Assembly: GCA_007118445.1 (NCBI GenBank)
Contig: SKRP01000304.1
Span: 1-6,209, forward strand
Length of the DNA: 6,209 nt
Direction of reading: 5' to 3'
From: Natronohydrobacter sp.
GTDB taxonomy: Bacteria; Pseudomonadota; Alphaproteobacteria; Rhodobacterales; Rhodobacteraceae
Position numbers and translations under genes: made by a program
Shown here: positions 1 to 4,958 of the stretch, in pieces
Numbering within the stretch: position 1 is the stretch's first letter
Layout: each line of letters begins with the position of its first letter
The notes under the pieces: generated by a model
The model's input: only the letters and a program-made list of their open reading frames with translations
Databases searched by the model: none
What the model was told of the DNA's origin: nothing

Positions 1-723
1 GCCCGAGGTGTAGAGCACATAGGCGGGATGATTGCCCTCGACTGGCACGCACTCTGCGGGCGTGGCCCCGGCGACGAAATCGGACCAGTCGTAATCGCGA
101 CCTGCGACCAGTTCGCCGGCCAGTGCCGCGCGCTGCAGGATTACCGTGAAATCGGGTTTATGCGTGGCCTCGGCAATCGCGCCATCCAGAAGCGGTTTAT
201 AGGCCACGACACGGCCCGGCTCGATCCCGCAAGAGCCTGCAATGATGCATTTGGGCTGTGCATCATCGATCCGCACCGCCAGTTCATGCGCCGCAAAGCC
301 GCCGAACACGACCGAATGAATCGCCCCGATCCGCGCACAGGCCAGCATCGCCATCAGCGCCTCGGGCACCATCGGCATGTAGATGATCACGCGGTCGCCC
401 TTGGTCACGCCCTTGGCCGCCATCGCACCGGCAAGGGCGGCCACCTGGTCGCGCATCTCGGTATAGGTCAGCTTTTTGACAGTATCTGTCACCGGGCTGT
501 CATGGATCACCGCGACCTGATCGCCGCGCCCGGCCTCGACATGGCGATCCAGCGCGTTCCAGCAGGTGTTGACGACTCCGTCGCTGAACCACTCATAAAG
601 CGGGGCGTTTTGGTCAAACAGGGCTTTCGAGGGGGGCGTGATCCAGTCAATTGCCTGCGCCTGTTCCATCCAGAAGCCATCAGGATCGGTGATCGATTTC
701 CGGTGCAGATCAGCATAGCGCAT
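1..723 (-). CDS. prpE: Propionate--CoA ligase (propionyl-CoA synthetase), N-terminal 241 residues, cut by window edge
   Basis: Cytoplasmic acyl-adenylate-forming enzyme that converts propionate, ATP and CoA to propionyl-CoA, AMP and pyrophosphate. The frame is open from the ATG at 723-721 to the window edge, giving 241 of roughly 630 residues normal for PrpE. The N-terminal ACAS-type cap is at about residues 3-60 (DPDGFWMEQAQAIDW near 13-27; NTCWNALDRHV near 52-62). The AMP-binding domain follows, with GDRVIIYMPMVPEA at 109-122 and SVVFGGFAAHELAVRIDD at 137-154. SCGIEPGRVVAYKPLLDGAI at 164-183 resembles PrpE more than acetyl-CoA synthetase. The last residues, YVLYTSG, begin the P-loop-like motif of the superfamily; the catalytic Lys and C-terminal domain lie outside the window. 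GGGAGGA (737-731) sits 7 nt before the ATG, which supports the start. It lies downstream of maeB on the same strand but behind a terminator, so it probably has its own promoter. Acetyl-CoA synthetase is the main alternative. Confidence 0.92.
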   Translation of the reverse strand, partial: MRYADLHRKSITDPDGFWMEQAQAIDWITPPSKALFDQNAPLYEWFSDGVVNTCWNALDRHVEAGRGDQVAVIHDSPVTDTVKKLTYTEMRDQVAALAGAMAAKGVTKGDRVIIYMPMVPEALMAMLACARIGAIHSVVFGGFAAHELAVRIDDAQPKCIIAGSCGIEPGRVVAYKPLLDGAIAEATHKPDFTVILQRAALAGELVAGRDYDWSDFVAGATPAECVPVEGNHPAYVLYTSG

Positions 724-730
724 GGCGTGG

Positions 731-737
731 TCCTCCC
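731..737 (-). promoter_or_regulatory. Ribosome binding site of prpE
   Basis: The minus strand reads GGGAGGA 7 nt before the ATG at 723-721. This is a strong Shine-Dalgarno match and fixes the prpE start. Confidence 0.8.
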
Positions 738-756
738 TCGAAGTGCCGCTGCGGAA

Positions 757-802
757 GGGATAGACGCAAGCCGGGTATGCGCGCAATGGCTGTTACCGGC
801 AA
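757..802 (-). promoter_or_regulatory. Possible prpE promoter region (two candidate -35/-10 pairs)
   Basis: Two weak sigma-70-like pairs can be read on the minus strand. The first is TTGCCG (802-797), a 17-nt spacer, then CATACC (779-774). The second is TTGCGC (786-781), an 18-nt spacer, then TATCCC (762-757). Neither -10 is good, so the exact position is uncertain. A promoter is expected here because a terminator separates prpE from maeB and the acyl-CoA-type operator motifs lie just upstream. Confidence 0.3.
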
Positions 803-806
803 CAGC
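789..806. repeat. 18-bp near-perfect inverted repeat in the prpE upstream region
   Basis: GCTGTTACCGGCAACAGC has perfect 6-bp arms (GCTGTT/AACAGC) around a CCGG core, with one mismatched pair. It overlaps one candidate prpE -35 element, so it could be an operator or a 5' leader hairpin. It matches no binding site I recognise. Confidence 0.45.
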
Positions 807-813
807 GCCGCCC

Positions 814-834
814 ATCTGCCGGAAATTTGCAGAT
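814..834. repeat. Inverted repeat ATCTGC-N9-GCAGAT overlapping a TTTGCA element
   Basis: Perfect 6-bp arms at 814-819 and 829-834 are separated by 9 nt. The right arm shares bases with the imperfect TTTGCAGA element at 826-833, so this may be an accidental by-product of that element or a wider operator. Confidence 0.35.
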
Positions 835-915
835 TCTGCGCGACCGGCCTGCAAAAATTTGCAAACCCCGCGCGGGATGGCGGGGTTTGCAGGGGTTGAA
901 AGGCGGGTTTGCAAA
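826..915. promoter_or_regulatory. Cluster of five TTTGCAAA-type elements, probable ScfR/PccR-family operator region
   Basis: Two perfect TTTGCAAA palindromes lie at 858-865 and 908-915. Near-matches are TTTGCAGA (826-833), TTTGCAGG on the minus strand (CCTGCAAA, 848-855) and TTTGCAGG (886-893). Centre-to-centre distances are 22, 10, 28 and 22 bp. From memory, the ScfR family (PccR in Rhodobacter sphaeroides, RamB in actinobacteria) binds TTTGCAAA-type sequences, PccR using paired copies upstream of propionyl-CoA assimilation genes. Their place immediately upstream of prpE fits acyl-CoA-dependent control. Which copies are bound, and whether spacing matches the known pair, cannot be told from sequence. 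No regulator gene lies in the window. Confidence 0.6.
853..891 (-). terminator. Intrinsic terminator of maeB
   Basis: On the minus strand, TGCAAACCCCGC (891-880) pairs perfectly over 12 bp with GCGGGGTTTGCA (871-860) around an 8-nt loop. Two A residues and a run of five T (857-853) follow. The hairpin begins 31 nt past the maeB stop codon and should end its transcript before prpE. Both arms contain TTTGCA/TGCAAA, so the structure overlaps the putative operators. Confidence 0.75.
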
Positions 916-920
916 CCCGC
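903..920. repeat. 18-bp perfect palindrome one base after the maeB stop codon
   Basis: GCGGGTTTGCAAACCCGC is a perfect palindrome with TTTGCAAA at its centre (908-915). As RNA from maeB it could fold into a short GC-capped hairpin, but only a weak CTTTC follows it, so it is a poor terminator alone. It may be an operator extended by GC flanks, or a 3'-end stabilising hairpin ahead of the stronger terminator. Confidence 0.6.
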
Positions 921-921
921 T

Positions 922-3201
922 TTATCCGTAATGCGCCACGGGCGTGCCTGCGAGCGCGGCCATGTTCAGCAATCCCCGCGCCGTGATCGAGGGGGTCACG
1001 ATATGCGCGGTGTTGCCCATGCCCATCAGGATCGGTCCCACTTCCAGCGCCCCGCCGCGCGTCTTGAGGATATTGCGCACGCCGCTCGCGGCATCCGTGC
1101 TGGTAAAGATCAGTACATTGGCCGGTCCTTCGAAACGGGACTCGGGCAGCAGCCGGGCGCGCAGGCCAGGATCAAGCGCGGCATCGACATGCATTTCGCC
1201 CTCATAGTCGAAATCCACACCATTGGCGTCGAGGATTTCAAACGCCGCGCGCATGTTGCGCCCCGAAGGCGTGTCGAGATTGCCGAACTGGCTGTGCGAG
1301 CACAGGGCCACTTTCGGCGTCAGGCCGAACCGGCGCACATGCCGCGCGGCCCCGATGGCGGTTTCGGCGATCTGTTCGGGCGTGGGATTGGGATGCACCT
1401 GCGTATCGGCGACGAACAGATTGCCCTCCTGCTGGATCAGCAACGAGAGCGCACCGACCGGGTGGCGCCCCTCACGGCCCAGGATCTGATTGACGTAATT
1501 CAGATGCCACAGGAACTGCCCGAATGTGCCGCAGATCAGACTGTCGGCATCGCCGCGCTGCACCATGATCGCGCCGATGGCCGTGGTGTTGGTGCGCATG
1601 ATGGCACGGGCCAGATCCGGCGTGACCCCGCGCCGCTGCATCAGCGCGTGATAGCCCTGCCAGTATTCGCGATAGCGCGGGTCATCCTGCGGGTTCACCA
1701 GCTCGAAATCGCGCCCCGGCTGGATCGACAACCCTGCGCGCTCCAGCCGCATCTCGACCACATCGGGCCGCCCGATCAGGATCGGCACTTCGGTCGTTTC
1801 CTCCAGCATGGCCGAGGCCGCACGCAGCACGCGCTCATCCTCGCCCTCGGCAAAGACGATCCGGCGCGAGGCGACGCGGGCGGCCTCAAAGACCGGGCGC
1901 ATGATCATGGCAGAGCGGAAGACCGAGGCATCGAGCTGCGCCTTGTAGGCGGCCAGATCGGGCAGCGGGCGCTTGGCGACGCCCGAGTCCATCGCGGCCT
2001 TGGCCACAGCGCTGGCGACGACCCCCATCAGGCGCGGATCAAAGGGTTTCGGGATCAGGTAATCGGGGCCGAAACTCAGCTGTTCGCCCTTGTAGGCCGC
2101 GGCGGCTTCGGCGCTGGTCGTGGCGCGGGCCAGCGCTGCAATGCCTTCGACGCAGCCGATCTGCATCGCGTCATTGATCTCGGTCGCGCCGACATCGAGC
2201 GCCCCGCGAAAGATGAAGGGAAAGCACAGGACATTATTGACCTGATTGGGGAAATCCGACCGGCCCGTGGCCATCAGCGCATCGGGGGCCACTTCGCGCA
2301 CCTGATCGGGCAGGATTTCCGGCGTCGGATTGGCCAGCGCGAAGATGATCGGGCGGCGGGCCATGCGCGCGACCTGTGCAGGTTTCAGCACGCCGGGGCC
2401 GGACAGGCCAAGGAACATGTCCGCGCCGTCAACCACGTCATCAAGGGTCCGCTTGTCGGTCGCTTGCGCGAAAGCGGCCTTTTGCGGGTTCATGTCGATC
2501 TCGCGGCCTTCATGGACCAGCCCATGCACATCACACAGCCAGACATTTTCGCGCTTCACGCCCAGTTTCAAGAGCATGTTCAGACAGGCAATCCCGGCAG
2601 CCCCGCCGCCGGTGCTGACGATCTTGATATCCTCGAAGCGCTTGCCCGCGACGCGCAGCGCATTGGTCGCAGCCGCGCCCACCACAATCGCCGTGCCGTG
2701 CTGGTCATCATGAAAAACCGGAATGCCCATGCGTTCGCGGCACAGCTTTTCCACGATGAAACAGTCAGGGGCCTTGATATCTTCCAGATTGATCGCGCCG
2801 AATGTGGGTTCCAGCGCGCAGACGATATCAGCCAGCTTTTCGGGATCGGATTCATTCACCTCGATATCGAAACAGTCGATATTGGCGAATTTCTTGAACA
2901 GGACCGCCTTGCCCTCCATCACCGGTTTCGACGCCAGCGCGCCGATATTGCCCAGACCCAGCACAGCCGTCCCGTTGGTCACAACCGCCACCAGATTGCC
3001 CCGCACTGTGTAGCGCGCGGCCTCTTCCGGGTCGGCCTTGATTTCCATGCAGGCTTCGGCCACGCCCGGACTATAGGCGCGCGACAGGTCATAGCCATTG
3101 GCCAGCGGCTTGGTGGGGCGCACTTCCAGCTTACCGGGGCGCGGGAATTCATGATAGAGCAGGGCCGGATGACGGCTGTCCTCGGAGCTGTTTTCTGGCA
3201 T
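922..3201 (-). CDS. maeB: Malic enzyme with C-terminal phosphotransacetylase-like domain (MaeB type)
   Basis: Catalyses oxidative decarboxylation of malate to pyruvate and CO2, most likely with NADP+; the cofactor is inferred from the MaeB family. From the ATG at 3201-3199 it is 759 residues, the usual length for this class. The malic-enzyme N-terminal part (about 15-150) has SRAYSPGVAEAC (40-51, with the catalytic Tyr), KPVMEGKAVLFKKF (92-105, with the general-base Lys) and metal-binding EDIKAPD (140-146) and FHDDQHGT (163-170). The NAD-binding part has STGGGAAGIA (196-205), ALANPTPEI (288-296) and NQVNNVLCFPF (319-329). From about 435 to the end it resembles phosphate acetyltransferase (FAEGEDERVLRA; TPSITARGLLNMAALA). 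In characterised homologues that domain is regulatory and binds acetyl-CoA rather than acting as an enzyme. GAGG lies 8 nt before the chosen ATG. A TTG at 3240 would add 13 residues, but it sits inside the likely promoter. It diverges from cdd and lies upstream of prpE, and could supply pyruvate and NADPH during growth on C2/C3 acids. Confidence 0.95.
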   Translation of the reverse strand: MPENSSEDSRHPALLYHEFPRPGKLEVRPTKPLANGYDLSRAYSPGVAEACMEIKADPEEAARYTVRGNLVAVVTNGTAVLGLGNIGALASKPVMEGKAVLFKKFANIDCFDIEVNESDPEKLADIVCALEPTFGAINLEDIKAPDCFIVEKLCRERMGIPVFHDDQHGTAIVVGAAATNALRVAGKRFEDIKIVSTGGGAAGIACLNMLLKLGVKRENVWLCDVHGLVHEGREIDMNPQKAAFAQATDKRTLDDVVDGADMFLGLSGPGVLKPAQVARMARRPIIFALANPTPEILPDQVREVAPDALMATGRSDFPNQVNNVLCFPFIFRGALDVGATEINDAMQIGCVEGIAALARATTSAEAAAAYKGEQLSFGPDYLIPKPFDPRLMGVVASAVAKAAMDSGVAKRPLPDLAAYKAQLDASVFRSAMIMRPVFEAARVASRRIVFAEGEDERVLRAASAMLEETTEVPILIGRPDVVEMRLERAGLSIQPGRDFELVNPQDDPRYREYWQGYHALMQRRGVTPDLARAIMRTNTTAIGAIMVQRGDADSLICGTFGQFLWHLNYVNQILGREGRHPVGALSLLIQQEGNLFVADTQVHPNPTPEQIAETAIGAARHVRRFGLTPKVALCSHSQFGNLDTPSGRNMRAAFEILDANGVDFDYEGEMHVDAALDPGLRARLLPESRFEGPANVLIFTSTDAASGVRNILKTRGGALEVGPILMGMGNTAHIVTPSITARGLLNMAALAGTPVAHYG

Positions 3202-3204
3202 CTT

Positions 3205-3213
3205 CTCCCCCTC
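3205..3213 (-). promoter_or_regulatory. Ribosome binding site of maeB
   Basis: GAGGGGGAG on the minus strand ends 3 nt before the ATG, and its GAGG core is 8 nt away. It decides between the ATG at 3201 and the longer TTG frame starting at 3240, which has no such site. Confidence 0.65.
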
Positions 3214-3224
3214 GCGCAGATTTA

Positions 3225-3238
3225 GTTTAATATTAAAC
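3225..3238. repeat. 14-bp perfect AT-rich palindrome over the maeB -10 region
   Basis: GTTTAATATTAAAC is a perfect palindrome in otherwise GC-rich DNA. It covers the proposed -10 hexamer of maeB (3235-3230), a typical position for a repressor operator. It could also simply reflect an AT-rich -10 region. Confidence 0.5.
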
Positions 3239-3258
3239 AACTATCTCATTCGCAGCAA
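3230..3258 (-). promoter_or_regulatory. Probable maeB promoter
   Basis: On the minus strand, TTGCTG (3258-3253) is followed by a 17-nt spacer and TAATAT (3235-3230), an acceptable sigma-70-like pair with ideal spacing. Transcription would begin near 3223, leaving a leader of about 22 nt that contains the ribosome binding site. This supports the ATG at 3201 and argues against the upstream TTG start. Confidence 0.5.
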
Positions 3259-3311
3259 ATGGCGTATTTGGCAAGCCATCTGGGCGTGACTGTTAGCGCA
3301 AAGCCTTGTGC

Positions 3312-3341
3312 TTGCAAAGCGCGGGTCGTCAGGGCTATCGT
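3312..3341 (+). promoter_or_regulatory. Possible promoter of the cdd-deoB-add-upp operon
   Basis: TTGCAA (3312-3317), an 18-nt spacer and TATCGT (3336-3341) form a modest sigma-70-like pair. The predicted transcript would start near 3348, leaving about 16 nt before the ATG at 3364, including its GGAG. The match is weak and other positions in 3241-3345 are possible. Confidence 0.3.
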
Positions 3342-3363
3342 GGCGCAAATGCCGGAGTCTGTC

Positions 3364-3756
3364 ATGCCCCTTTATGACGCCGCCTGCGCGGTGCGTGAAA
3401 ATGCTTATGTGCCCTATTCCCGTTTCAAGGTCGGCGCGGCACTGCGCGCGGCTTCCGGCGCAGTCTATACCGGCTGCAATGTCGAGAATGTCGCCTATCC
3501 CGAAGGCACCTGCGCTGAAGCAGGGGCCATTGCGGCCATGGTCGCGGCTGGCGAAACCGTGATCACCGAGATGCTGGTCGTGGCCGACAGCCCCTCTCCG
3601 GTGCCGCCCTGCGGGGGGTGCCGACAGAAGATCGTGGAATTTGCTGCCGGGGATGTGCAGGTCACGCTGGCCGCGCTGAACGGCGCGCGGCGGGTCATGC
3701 GGGTCGATGAATTGCTGCCTGGTGCCTTTGGCGCGGGCCATATGGACGGCGCATAA
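3364..3756 (+). CDS. cdd: Cytidine deaminase
   Basis: Zinc-dependent cytoplasmic enzyme that deaminates cytidine and deoxycytidine to uridine and deoxyuridine. At 130 residues it matches the small tetrameric class. NAYVPYSRFKVGAAL (13-27) is the family N-terminal signature. CNVENVAYPEGTCAEAGAI (38-56) carries zinc ligand Cys50 and catalytic Glu52. PPCGGCRQ (81-88) carries the other two zinc cysteines, Cys83 and Cys86. The family commonly has CAER after the zinc Cys; here it is CAEA, with Ala53 in place of Arg. The frame is open upstream to an ATG at 3259. I chose 3364 because GGAG lies 7 nt before it and because it gives the normal length; the ATG at 3349 (135 residues) is a close alternative. 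It is the first gene of a salvage operon, and its TAA overlaps the deoB start in TAATG. Confidence 0.93.
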   Translation: MPLYDAACAVRENAYVPYSRFKVGAALRAASGAVYTGCNVENVAYPEGTCAEAGAIAAMVAAGETVITEMLVVADSPSPVPPCGGCRQKIVEFAAGDVQVTLAALNGARRVMRVDELLPGAFGAGHMDGA

Positions 3757-4958
3757 TGGCGCGCGCCTTTCTGGTGGTGCTCGATTCCGTGGGCTGTGGC
3801 GGGGCACCCGATGCTGCGGATTTCGGCGATGCGGGCGCAAATACGCTGGGCCATGTCGCGCAGGCCTGCGCCGAGGGGCGGGCCGAGGAAGCGCGGACCG
3901 GGCCGCTGCGCCTGCCGGTGCTGGACAGTCTGGGGCTGGGGGCGGCGATCCGGCTGGCCTCGGGGGCGGAAACGCCGGGGCTGGACGCGGTGCCGACCGG
4001 GCTATGGGGCGCTGCGACCGAGACTTCGCGCGGCAAGGATACGCCCTCGGGGCATTGGGAACTGGCGGGCGTGCCGGTGCCCTGGGACTGGACCTATTTT
4101 CCGCGCAGCACACCCGCCTTTCCCGATGATCTGGTTGCGACAGTGTGCAGGCTGGCCGGGACCGATGGCATTCTGGGCAATTGCCATGCAGCGGGGATTC
4201 CCATTGTCGACGCGCTTGGGGCCGAGCATCTGCGCACTGGCTGGCCGATCTGCTATACATCTGCCGACAGCGTTTTCCAGCTCGCGGCGCATGAAGCGGC
4301 TTTCGGGCTGGACCGGCTGCACCAGCTCTGCGCGGATCTGGCCCCGGTCCTGCATGAGATGCGCGTGGGCCGCGTGATCGCGCGGCCCTTTCTGGGGTCC
4401 GAGGCTGAAGGTTTCCAGCGCACGGGCAACCGGCGCGACTTTGCCATGCCGCCCCCGGCACCGACCCTGCTGGATTGGGTGCAGGGCGCAGGTGGCCGGG
4501 TTCATGCGGTGGGGAAGATCGGGGATATCTTCTCGGGCCAAGGGATTGATGAGGCGCATAAAGGCAAGGATGATACTGCACTTTTCGAACATTTCCTGCG
4601 GCTGATCGCGCAGGCTGAGGCTGGTTCCTTGACCTTTTGCAACTTTGTCGAATTTGACACGCTTTACGGCCATACCCGCGACGTCGCGGGCTATGCCCGC
4701 GCGCTGGAGCGCTTTGATGCTGTGGCGGGACAGGCGCTGGCGCTGCTGCGACCCGGCGATATGCTGGTGATCACCGCCGATCACGGTAATGACCCAACGG
4801 CACCGGGCACCGATCACACACGCGAGCGGGTGCCGGTGCTGGTGGCGGGGCGTGGCGCGGGGGAAATCGGGCTGTGCGGTTTTTCGGATGTGGCGGCCAG
4901 CATTGCCGCGCATCTTGGCGTGCCCGCGCAAGGGCCGGGGCGGAGTTTTCTGAAATGA
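3756..4958 (+). CDS. deoB: Phosphopentomutase
   Basis: Interconverts (deoxy)ribose-1-phosphate and (deoxy)ribose-5-phosphate in the cytoplasm, linking nucleoside breakdown to central metabolism. It is 400 residues, normal for the bacterial alkaline-phosphatase-superfamily DeoB. Metal and active-site motifs are in the expected order: LVVLDSVGCGGAPDA (6-20, metal Asp10), DAGANTLGH (25-33), ETSRGKDTPSGHWE (89-102, with Thr96 the likely phosphorylated residue), TSADSVFQLAAHE near 168-180, NRRDFAMPPP near 227-236, VGKIGDIFSGQG near 252-263, NFVEFDTLYGHTRD near 296-309, ADHGND (341-346) and GTDHTRERVPVL (351-362). These metal-site Asp and His residues are all present, so it should be active; the family uses manganese. 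Its ATG overlaps the cdd stop, and its TGA overlaps the add start in ATGA, so translation is probably coupled. No nucleoside phosphorylase adjoins it. Confidence 0.96.
   Translation: MARAFLVVLDSVGCGGAPDAADFGDAGANTLGHVAQACAEGRAEEARTGPLRLPVLDSLGLGAAIRLASGAETPGLDAVPTGLWGAATETSRGKDTPSGHWELAGVPVPWDWTYFPRSTPAFPDDLVATVCRLAGTDGILGNCHAAGIPIVDALGAEHLRTGWPICYTSADSVFQLAAHEAAFGLDRLHQLCADLAPVLHEMRVGRVIARPFLGSEAEGFQRTGNRRDFAMPPPAPTLLDWVQGAGGRVHAVGKIGDIFSGQGIDEAHKGKDDTALFEHFLRLIAQAEAGSLTFCNFVEFDTLYGHTRDVAGYARALERFDAVAGQALALLRPGDMLVITADHGNDPTAPGTDHTRERVPVLVAGRGAGEIGLCGFSDVAASIAAHLGVPAQGPGRSFLK

Noticed and set aside
507..914. A 135-codon minus-strand frame covering the maeB-prpE gap and the start of prpE
   Set aside because: It runs out of frame through the prpE start and would encode the operator and terminator sequences. 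The translation resembles no known protein.
28..3225. A 1065-codon open frame on the plus strand spanning prpE, the gap and maeB
   Set aside because: It is exactly antisense, codon against codon, to prpE and maeB, which both have clear family motifs. It stays open because TTA, CTA and TCA are rare in this GC-rich DNA. Its product is rich in Arg, His, Gly and Asp with no recognisable domain.
3202..3240. TTG at 3240 as the maeB start (13 extra residues)
   Set aside because: No ribosome binding site, and the codon lies upstream of the predicted transcription start. The ATG at 3201 has a good site and gives the usual family length.
3312..3318. TTGCAAA near the cdd promoter as another ScfR-type site
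   Set aside because: A single 7-base copy without a partner element and upstream of an unrelated pathway. It is better explained by chance or by the candidate -35 element.
3259..3363. Upstream ATG at 3259 as the cdd start
   Set aside because: It would add 35 residues not found in the family and place coding sequence over the promoter region. The ATG at 3364 has GGAG at correct spacing.
3241..4581. A 446-codon minus-strand open frame across the divergent gap, cdd and most of deoB
   Set aside because: Antisense shadow of cdd and deoB. The translation is Pro/Arg/Ala-rich, matches no family I know, and would cover the regulatory gap.
4002..4931. A 309-codon minus-strand open frame antisense to deoB, with a similar 243-codon one antisense to add (5048-5779)
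   Set aside because: Shadows of strongly supported genes, with no family motif or convincing ribosome binding site noticed.
4874..4954. Upstream ATG at 4874 as the add start
   Set aside because: It lies 85 bases inside deoB and adds residues before the normal opening of the enzyme. The ATGA at 4955 has a ribosome binding site.
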